A stretch of DNA of 7,801 nucleotides from Acidobacteriota bacterium (GTDB lineage: Bacteria; Acidobacteriota; Polarisedimenticolia; QHYA01), in contig QHYA01000100.1 in the NCBI GenBank assembly GCA_003223995.1, forward strand, positions 1 through 7,801. The letters run 5' to 3'. Shown in pieces: positions 1 to 5,565 of the stretch (positions are counted from its first letter, which is position 1; the number at the start of each line of letters is the position of its first letter). The position numbers and the translations under genes were made by a program. A model generated the notes under the pieces. The model had not been told where the DNA came from. It saw nothing but the letters and a program-made list of their open reading frames with translations, and did no database searches.

Positions 1-750
1 GAGACTCGCAAGGGCCTCCATCGTCTGGTTCTCGCGGTAGCCGTTGTCCTTCTCGACCAGCCGGTCGTACAAAGGGGCCAGCGGTATCGGGACGATCTCC
101 TGGCCGACCCGCCCCTCCCTCCAGGCTGCCGCGACACGGTGGTGGCTCTCGAGCGCCAGCCGGTCCTGTTCCTCACGAGCGATGCCCCACTCCTTCGCCA
201 GCACCTCGGCGGTCTGCCCCATGTTCAGCGAGGAGACCGGGTCGGTGAGGCCGGTTTCGAGGGCCACGACAGGCTTGAAATGGCGGAGGCGCAGTCGGGA
301 CAGGGCCGCCAGCCGGGCACGGAGGCTCTTCGCCCGCATCGCCCGGAGGAGGATCCGCTTCGTCTCCTCGCCGTAGAGCAGCGGGATGCGGGACATCGAT
401 TCTGCCCCGGCCGCGACGATCAGCTCCGCGGCGCCGTGCTGGATGCGGAACGCTCCGTCCGCGATCGCCTGAAGGGCCGAGCCGCAGTTGCGGTTGACGG
501 TGTACGCGGGCACCGATCTGGGCAGCCCAGCGCTCAGCGAGATGACCCGCGCGACGTTGGCGGCGTCGTGCGGGGCGGAGATGTTGCCGACGATGACCTC
601 GTCTATCGAGCCCGGCTCGACGCCGGATCGCTCGACCGCCTCCGCCACCGCGATTCGTCCCAGCTCCTGGGCCGGGATTCCCGCCAGATCGGTCCAGGCC
701 TTGGAGAACGGCGTTCTCGCCCCCTCCACCACCGCCACGCGCCGTGGCAT
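1..750 (-). CDS. fadI: FadI-type acetyl-CoA C-acyltransferase (thiolase), N-terminal 250 residues, cut by window edge
   Basis: Thiolases cleave 3-ketoacyl-CoA with CoA in the last step of beta-oxidation. Reading back from an ATG at 750 gives 250 open codons to the window edge, starting MPRRVAVVEGARTPFSKAW, the usual thiolase N-terminus. The nucleophilic cysteine is C89 in NRNCGSALQAI, followed by a glycine-rich stretch, VAAGAESMS, at about 112-120. Residues about 131-175 form a basic, Leu/Arg-rich insertion containing SRLRLRHFKPV, then NMGQTAEVLAKEWGI. This resembles the insertion of the trifunctional-complex beta subunit (FadI/HADHB) rather than a plain AtoB/PhaA thiolase. The C-terminal half, with its catalytic His and second Cys, lies outside the window. 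The start is 4 nt past the stop of the regulator gene at 755, so co-transcription is very likely. Its own ribosome binding site is weak (only GGGACGG-like), which suggests coupling. The thiolase call is firm; the FadI subtype is inferred from the insertion. No FadJ partner is seen here. Confidence 0.9.
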   Translation of the reverse strand, partial: MPRRVAVVEGARTPFSKAWTDLAGIPAQELGRIAVAEAVERSGVEPGSIDEVIVGNISAPHDAANVARVISLSAGLPRSVPAYTVNRNCGSALQAIADGAFRIQHGAAELIVAAGAESMSRIPLLYGEETKRILLRAMRAKSLRARLAALSRLRLRHFKPVVALETGLTDPVSSLNMGQTAEVLAKEWGIAREEQDRLALESHHRVAAAWREGRVGQEIVPIPLAPLYDRLVEKDNGYRENQTMEALASL

Positions 751-754
751 CCCG

Positions 755-2260
755 TCAGCCGTCCCGTTCGCGCGAGATCCCGTACTGCTCGAGCTTCTTG
801 TAGAGGTTGGACCGGGGGGTGTCGATCGCCCGCGCGGTCGCCGTGATGTTCCAGTCGTGTCGCCTGAGCTTCTCGACGATGAAGGCCCGCTCCGCGGCAT
901 CCTTGAACTGCTGGAGGGTCTCCGCCTTCTCGGCGGTCAAGGGCGGGTCGACCTCCGTCGCGACAGCGGATGAGACCCCGGCGGGTCCGGAGGCCGCAGG
1001 GTGGAGTCCAGAGACCGCTGCGGCGGGATCCGAGGCGGCCGGGGTCGTCAGAGACTGCTTCCGGCTCGAGGATTCCTCCGGCGGCTCCTCTTCGAGCGGC
1101 AGGAGCCGTTCGACATCTTGCGGGGTGATGACCTCCCCGTCGGTCATGATGATGAGCCGCTCGACGGCGTTCTTCAGCTCGCGGACGTTCCCGTGCCACG
1201 GCCGGGTCTGCAGGGCGGCGACCGCAGTCCTCAGGAAAGTGCGGGGGCGGTAGTTGTTCTCCCGGCAGAACTCCGTCGCGAAGTGGCTCACAAGGGTCGG
1301 GACTTCCTCTTTTCGCTGGCGCAGCGGGGCGATGGTGATCGGCACGACGTTGAGGCGGTAGTAGAGGTCCTCTCGAAAACGCCCCCGCCTGATCTCCTCC
1401 GGCAGGTTCTTGTTCGTCGCGGCGATGACGCGGACATCAACGGTCAGCGGCTTCCCCCCGACGGGTTCGACCTCTCCGTCCTGCAGGACCCGCAGCACCT
1501 TCGCCTGCGTCTTCAGGGACATGTCACCGACCTCGTCGAGGAAGATCGTTCCCCCGTCAGCCTGCACGAACTTTCCGGTCTGGTCCTTGAGGGCTCCGGT
1601 GAAGGAGCCCTTCTCGTGGCCGAACAGCTCCGATTCGATCAGCTCCTCGGGGATCGCGGCACAGTTGACCCGGACGAATGGCCTGTTCGAGCGGGGGGAG
1701 TTGCGGTGGACGGCCCGGGCGACCAGCTCCTTGCCCGTACCGCTCTCGCCGGCGATCAGGACGGAGGATTTCACTGGCGCGGCCTTCACGATCGCCTCGC
1801 GGATTGCGGCGAGGGCGGGAGAGTCCCCGACGATGCGGAACCGCTCCTCGTACTTCAGCCTCAGGTCCCGCAACTCTTGCCGTAGCCGTGAGGACTCGAT
1901 GGCCCGGGCGACACGATGGAGCACCAGCTCGCGCCCCAGAGGTTTGTCCATGAAGTCGAAGGCGCCGGCCCGGATCGCCTCGACGACGGTATCGGTCGAT
2001 CCATGCCCCGAGATCATCACCACGGGAAGGGAAGGATGCTCCTCGCGCAGCCGGGACAATACCTCCAGCCCGTCCATGCGGGGCATCTTGATGTCGAGCA
2101 GCACGAGGTCCGGGTCGGCCGAGGAGGCCGCCTCGAGCCCCTCCTTCCCGGAGCTCGCGCCGACGACACGATAGCCCTCGTACTCGAGGATCATCCTGAG
2201 GGAGGAGCGGATGGCCTCCTCGTCGTCAACCACAAGAATGGTGGGCTTGACTCCTGCCAC
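755..2260 (-). CDS. NtrC/NtrX-like sigma-54-dependent response regulator, 501 aa
   Basis: This is a two-component activator: a phosphorylated receiver drives an AAA+ ATPase that remodels sigma-54 RNA polymerase at enhancer-dependent promoters. Domains: receiver about 7-120 with acid pocket D12/D13, phospho-acceptor D56, S84 and K106; AAA+ about 143-385 with Walker A GESGTGKE (171-178), sigma-54 contact loop GSFTGA (218-223), Walker B GTIFLDEVGD (237-246) and WHGNVREL (355-362); a Ser/Pro/Ala-rich linker about 392-440; and a Fis-type helix-turn-helix about 455-494 (NITATARAIDTPRSNLYKKL). The helix-turn-helix looks closest to the NtrX-like group (recollection, not a search). The start is GTG at 2260; there is no ATG, GTG or TTG between it and the upstream in-frame stop, and its Shine-Dalgarno is poor. 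It lies 153 bp after htrA and 4 nt before the thiolase gene. All residues needed for phosphorylation and ATP hydrolysis appear intact. No cognate kinase is visible and the targets are unknown. Confidence 0.95.
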   Translation of the reverse strand: MAGVKPTILVVDDEEAIRSSLRMILEYEGYRVVGASSGKEGLEAASSADPDLVLLDIKMPRMDGLEVLSRLREEHPSLPVVMISGHGSTDTVVEAIRAGAFDFMDKPLGRELVLHRVARAIESSRLRQELRDLRLKYEERFRIVGDSPALAAIREAIVKAAPVKSSVLIAGESGTGKELVARAVHRNSPRSNRPFVRVNCAAIPEELIESELFGHEKGSFTGALKDQTGKFVQADGGTIFLDEVGDMSLKTQAKVLRVLQDGEVEPVGGKPLTVDVRVIAATNKNLPEEIRRGRFREDLYYRLNVVPITIAPLRQRKEEVPTLVSHFATEFCRENNYRPRTFLRTAVAALQTRPWHGNVRELKNAVERLIIMTDGEVITPQDVERLLPLEEEPPEESSSRKQSLTTPAASDPAAAVSGLHPAASGPAGVSSAVATEVDPPLTAEKAETLQQFKDAAERAFIVEKLRRHDWNITATARAIDTPRSNLYKKLEQYGISRERDG

Positions 2261-2413
2261 GGCGCCCGTGTCTCTCGCTGTTTCTCGCCGCCACGGAGAA
2301 CAGGCGGCGGCTCCTTCCCCCGATACGTCCAGGCGGCGCAGAACCGTTTCGACGTCAGTCCCTGATCAGATGGCCGTGGCGGCGACCCCGGGCTTGCCGG
2401 CTGCAGGCGCGGC
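2261..2413 (-). other. Intergenic leader between htrA and the second regulator gene, with a GC-rich hairpin
   Basis: This gap of 153 bp separates the htrA stop from the GTG start of the next regulator. Read on the minus strand, it contains an 8-bp palindrome CTGATCAG (2362-2369), a purine-rich GGGGGAAGGAG (2311-2321), and an inverted repeat CGCCGCC/GGCGGCG (2303-2309 with 2286-2292, 10-nt loop). No U-run follows the hairpin, so it is not a classical intrinsic terminator. I found no convincing sigma-70 hexamer pair and no GG-N10-GC sigma-54 promoter. The regulator may therefore be read through from htrA, or its promoter may not match the consensus. Confidence 0.4.
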
Positions 2414-3997
2414 CTACTCCAACTGAAAGATGACGAAACTCCCCCTCCACTCACCGCTCGGATCCTGCTTGAGCGTGTAAAGTCGGACGTAATCCCCCTG
2501 CCGTAGCTTGGCGATTGCCGCCCGGAGGTCCCGCGCGCTTCTTACCTCCGTGTTGTTCACGCTCGTGATGATCATGCCCTTGCGCAGCCCTTCATCCCAC
2601 GCCTTGCCGGAGGGCTTCACGCTCAACACCACCACCCCCTCGACCCGTCTCCGCAGGTTCTTGCGCAGCTCAGGGGTGATCTCGGTGACTCGGATCCCGA
2701 GCCGCTCCGCCGCCGTCCCTTCCGGCTCCTCTCCCTCCGCACCCTGGCCCTGCTCCTCTTCCGTCCTGGCGTTCATCTCATTCGAGCGGTCCGCCAGGCG
2801 CACCCTGAACTTCATCTCCCTGCCGTCGCGAATAATGCCGAGGGCGACCGTCTCGCCGGGTCTCTTGGAGGAGACCGTATTGATGAGGTCGACTGTGCTC
2901 TTGACCGGCGCTCCGTTCACGGAGACGATCACGTCGCCCCTCTTCAGACCGGCCTCGTCTCCGGGCAGCCCCGCGATCACGTCCTCCACGAGGGCGCCGG
3001 AGGCGGAGGGGAGGTTGAAGGCTTTCTGCTCGTTCTCCTTGACCGACCCGATGCTGATGCCGAGGTAGCCGCGCGCGACCCTTCCGGTCTGCTTGAGCTG
3101 GTCGAGCACCGTGCGGGCCTGGTTGATAGGCAGCGCGAAGCCGATCCCCTGGATCAACCCCGCAAACGGGCCGTAGTTGCGGGTGATCGCCGTGTTGATC
3201 CCCACAACCTGGCCGCGGATATTCAGGAGCGGTCCGCCGGAGTTGCCGAAATTGATCGCGGCGTCGGTCTGGATGAAGCTTGCGAGGGTCTCATCGAGTT
3301 CTCCCGGGCCCTGCTGGAGCCGGCGCCCCTTGCCCGAGACCACGCCTACCGTCACGGTGTGTTCGTAGTTGAGGGGGTTGCCGATGGCGATGACCCACTC
3401 CCCCACCCGCAAAGCGTCCGAGTCGCCAAGAGGCAGCGTCGGGAGCTTATGCGACGGGTTGATCTTGATCAGGGCGAGATCGATCGACTTGTCCTTGCCC
3501 ACCAGCTTCGCGTCGTAGGTCTCGCTGTTCACGCCGTTCTCGATCGACACCTTGAGCTTCGAGGCGTTCTCGACGACATGGTTGTTGGTCAGGATGTAGC
3601 CGTCTTCGCTGATGACGAACCCGGAGCCGCCGCTTTCGAGCCTCTCCTCCTCCTCATCCTGCCCTCTGTTGCGGCGCTGGTCCCGCTCCCTGGGGCCGAA
3701 GAAGAAACGGAAGGGATCCTCGAATGGCATATCGAACTGCGAGTCGCGGGAGGCCTTCTTGAATTCCACATTCGACACGCTCACAACCGCGGGATTCGCC
3801 TTCTCCGCCACGTCCGCGAAGGAGAAATTGCCCGTCCCCGCGGCGGGCTCAGCGGGAGGGGCCGCCAGGGCAGGCGACCAGACAGCCGGCTGGGTCTCCG
3901 TCGACCGCTTCAAAGGCCCGCTCGTCAGGAGCATTCCAAAAACGATAGAGACGCCCGCGACGAATGCGAGGATCACCAAGTGCTTGGTGCGGCTCAT
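2414..3997 (-). CDS. htrA: HtrA/DegP-family periplasmic serine protease with two PDZ domains, 527 aa
   Basis: HtrA proteases degrade or refold damaged envelope proteins outside the cytoplasmic membrane. The protein opens with a basic end and a hydrophobic segment at about 7-24, a signal peptide or N-terminal anchor. An Ala/Pro-rich stretch follows, then a trypsin-like domain about 58-300 with triad H140 (TNNHVV), D173 (DLALIKI) and S253 (NFGNSGGP). The long acidic and basic insertion at about 85-123 corresponds to the LA loop. PDZ1 spans about 305-402, a Glu/Gly-rich linker 405-432, and PDZ2 about 433-525. Length and layout match DegP/DegQ. I chose the ATG at 3997 because GGAGG lies 7 nt upstream (4005-4009) and the hydrophobic segment then sits at the N-terminus. 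A longer reading from TTG at 4117 would add 40 residues in front of the signal segment and is unlikely. It lies 116 bp after one sigma-54 regulator gene and 153 bp before another. DegP and DegQ cannot be separated here. Confidence 0.96.
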   Translation of the reverse strand: MSRTKHLVILAFVAGVSIVFGMLLTSGPLKRSTETQPAVWSPALAAPPAEPAAGTGNFSFADVAEKANPAVVSVSNVEFKKASRDSQFDMPFEDPFRFFFGPRERDQRRNRGQDEEEERLESGGSGFVISEDGYILTNNHVVENASKLKVSIENGVNSETYDAKLVGKDKSIDLALIKINPSHKLPTLPLGDSDALRVGEWVIAIGNPLNYEHTVTVGVVSGKGRRLQQGPGELDETLASFIQTDAAINFGNSGGPLLNIRGQVVGINTAITRNYGPFAGLIQGIGFALPINQARTVLDQLKQTGRVARGYLGISIGSVKENEQKAFNLPSASGALVEDVIAGLPGDEAGLKRGDVIVSVNGAPVKSTVDLINTVSSKRPGETVALGIIRDGREMKFRVRLADRSNEMNARTEEEQGQGAEGEEPEGTAAERLGIRVTEITPELRKNLRRRVEGVVVLSVKPSGKAWDEGLRKGMIITSVNNTEVRSARDLRAAIAKLRQGDYVRLYTLKQDPSGEWRGSFVIFQLE

Positions 3998-3998
3998 C

Positions 3999-4031
3999 GA
4001 GCAACCTCCAATGCTCCCTGGGCGGGAGCAA
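3999..4031 (-). promoter_or_regulatory. htrA leader: strong ribosome binding site with two mutually exclusive hairpins
   Basis: On the minus strand the Shine-Dalgarno GGAGG occupies 4005-4009, 7 nt before the htrA ATG. Hairpin A pairs TGCTCCC (4024-4030) with GGGAGCA (4012-4018), a perfect 7-bp stem with a 5-nt loop that leaves the Shine-Dalgarno free. Hairpin B pairs GAGCA (4012-4016) with TGCTC (3999-4003), a 5-bp stem whose 8-nt loop holds the Shine-Dalgarno. Both use the same GAGCA, made possible by a direct repeat TTGCTC at 4026-4031 and 3999-4004. The pairings are seen in the sequence; any regulatory role is inference, and hairpin A should be the more stable. Confidence 0.5.
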
Positions 4032-4058
4032 GTGATTTTCTGATCAATCGGATATGAA

Positions 4059-4088
4059 ATTCTAGCAGAGGCCTGACGGCCGCGCCAA
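4059..4088 (-). promoter_or_regulatory. Candidate sigma-70-type promoter for htrA
   Basis: On the minus strand, TTGGCG (4083-4088) and TAGAAT (4059-4064) are separated by 18 bp. They match the -35 consensus at 4 of 6 positions and the -10 at 5 of 6. Transcription would begin near 4052, giving a leader of roughly 55 nt that includes the hairpins next to the ribosome binding site. This is the most AT-rich patch in the gap. No sigma-54 GG-N10-GC element and no RpoE-like element (the E. coli degP type) was seen here. Confidence 0.45.
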
Positions 4089-4097
4089 ACTTGCGCG
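4081..4097. promoter_or_regulatory. Inverted repeat overlapping the putative htrA -35 box
   Basis: CGCGC (4081-4085) and GCGCG (4093-4097) form a perfect 5-bp inverted repeat with a 7-bp spacer, covering the proposed -35 hexamer. It could be a short operator or part of a weak hairpin behind the upstream regulator gene. A 5-bp GC-only repeat can arise by chance in DNA this GC-rich, so the call is tentative. Confidence 0.2.
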
Positions 4098-4113
4098 TAA
4101 GCAGCGGTACCTT

Positions 4114-5565
4114 TCAACCTTCGTAGAGCCCCCGGGCGCGGTACTCCTTCAGCTTGCGCTGCAGGGTCCTCAGGCCGATCCCGAGTTTCTCGGCCGCCTG
4201 AGTCCTATTCCCACTGGTCTCGCTCAAGGCCTGAAGGATGGCCCTCCTCTCCACCTCGTCCATGCTCAGCACGCCGCCGCCACTGCCGCCAGGGAGGCCG
4301 AGGGCCGGTCCGAGCAACGGGGAGGCCGCGGGGTGGGGCGCGCCGGTGGCCATCGCCGGCGCGAGGTTTCCCGCAGCCGCCGCGGCATATTCGGGCGGAA
4401 GGTCGCCCAGATCGATCTTGTCTCCCGTCGCGAAGACGACCAGGCTCTCGAGCAGGTTCCTCAGCTCGCGGACGTTGCCGACCCAGGGATTCTCCACCAG
4501 ACTGCGCATCGCCGCGGGCGTCAGATCCAGGGCCGGCCTCTCGTTCTCTTCGCAGAACCGGCTCAGGAAATACTCGACCAGAAGCGGGACGTCTTCCTTC
4601 CTCTCCCTGAGCGCGGGCAGGCGGACGGTGAGCACCTTCAGACGGTAATAGAGATCCGAGCGGAATCGCCCCTCGCTGACGGCCCGCTCGAGGTCGGAGT
4701 TGGTCGCCCCCAGGATGCGCACGTCCACGCGGATCGTTCCCGTCCCCCCAACCCTCATGAACTCCTGCTCCTCGAGCACCCGCAGCAGCTTCACCTGCAT
4801 GTCGGGAGGCAGTTCTCCGACCTCGTCGAGGAAGAGCGTTCCCTTGTCGGCGAGCTCGAACTTTCCGACTTTCCGCGCGGAAGCGCCTGTGAACGACCCT
4901 CTCTCGTGGCCGAAAAGCTCCGACTCGAGGATGTCCGCCGGGATCGCGCCGCAGTTGATCGGCAGGAATCGCTCGGCGCGGCGCGGCGAGTTCTCGTGGA
5001 TGGCATTGGCCACCAGCTCCTTTCCCGTTCCCGATTCCCCGATGATGAGCACGGTGGAGCGCGTCGGGGCGACCATCTCGAGCTGTCGGTAGAGCCGCTG
5101 CATCTCGGCCGACTTGCCGATCAGGTTGCCGAAGCCCTGCAGCTCCCCTATGCGGCTCCTCAACTCCCTGACCTCGCGCTCCAGACGGCGCTTCTCCGCG
5201 ATCGCCCCGACCCTCTTGCGCAGCTCGAAGATGTCCACCGGCTTGGTCAGGAAATCATCCGCCCCCTCCTTCATCGCCTCGACGGCCAGGTCGATCGAGC
5301 CGTGCGCCGTGACCATCAGGATTCCGAGGCGCCCGTCGATCTGCTTCGCCTCGCGCAGCAGCGCGAAGCCGTCCTTCCCCGGCATCTTCAGGTCGGTGAC
5401 GACGACGAGCACGTCGTCGCTGCGCCGGAGGTGGTCGAGCGCCTCGTCCACGCCCGGAAAGGCCGACACCTGGTAGCCGGCCGTCGCGAGAGCGCGGCGC
5501 ATCGCCTCGCGGTTCGACTGCTCGTCCTCGACGACGAGGACCTGTCCCCATTTCTGATTACTCAT
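4114..5565 (-). CDS. NtrC-family sigma-54-dependent response regulator, 483 aa
   Basis: This is a second complete sigma-54 activator. The receiver (about 8-120) has acid pocket E13/D14, phospho-acceptor D58 (VTDLKMP), T86 and K108. A helical linker, about 118-142, rich in Glu/Arg, may form a short coiled coil. The AAA+ domain (about 146-390) shows Walker A GESGTGKE (176-183), GSFTGA (223-228), Walker B GTLFLDEVGE (242-251) and WVGNVREL (361-368). An Ala/Gly/Pro-rich linker (about 393-431) leads to a Fis-type helix-turn-helix, about 436-476 (GNRTQAAEKLGIGLRTLQRKL), of the kind found in NtrC/ZraR/AtoC proteins. The start ATG at 5565 overlaps the ligA stop as ATGA, with AAGGAG at 5577-5582, 11 nt upstream. 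Translational coupling to ligA is likely. htrA follows after 116 bp. All phosphorylation and ATPase residues are present. No kinase gene is visible and its targets are unknown; the adjacent htrA is a reasonable candidate, but no sigma-54 site was found there. Confidence 0.96.
   Translation of the reverse strand: MSNQKWGQVLVVEDEQSNREAMRRALATAGYQVSAFPGVDEALDHLRRSDDVLVVVTDLKMPGKDGFALLREAKQIDGRLGILMVTAHGSIDLAVEAMKEGADDFLTKPVDIFELRKRVGAIAEKRRLEREVRELRSRIGELQGFGNLIGKSAEMQRLYRQLEMVAPTRSTVLIIGESGTGKELVANAIHENSPRRAERFLPINCGAIPADILESELFGHERGSFTGASARKVGKFELADKGTLFLDEVGELPPDMQVKLLRVLEEQEFMRVGGTGTIRVDVRILGATNSDLERAVSEGRFRSDLYYRLKVLTVRLPALRERKEDVPLLVEYFLSRFCEENERPALDLTPAAMRSLVENPWVGNVRELRNLLESLVVFATGDKIDLGDLPPEYAAAAAGNLAPAMATGAPHPAASPLLGPALGLPGGSGGGVLSMDEVERRAILQALSETSGNRTQAAEKLGIGLRTLQRKLKEYRARGLYEG

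Noticed and set aside
1001..1885. 294-codon plus-strand ORF opposite the second regulator
   Set aside because: It is a mirror of the AAA+ coding frame, with no motif and no upstream ribosome binding site of note.
2286..2309. GC-rich hairpin after htrA as an intrinsic terminator
   Set aside because: No U-run follows the stem on the minus strand; AGAAACAG follows instead.
4065..4097. Sigma-54 (-24/-12) promoter upstream of htrA, suggested by TGGCGCG
   Set aside because: The TGGCGCG resembles a -24 element, but there is no GC at the required 10-bp spacing after GG and no TTGC-like -12 element.
3998..4117. 40-residue N-terminal extension of HtrA from a TTG at 4117 overlapping the regulator stop
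   Set aside because: It would bury the signal segment inside the protein and cross the promoter-like AT-rich patch, whereas the ATG at 3997 has a GGAGG at ideal spacing.
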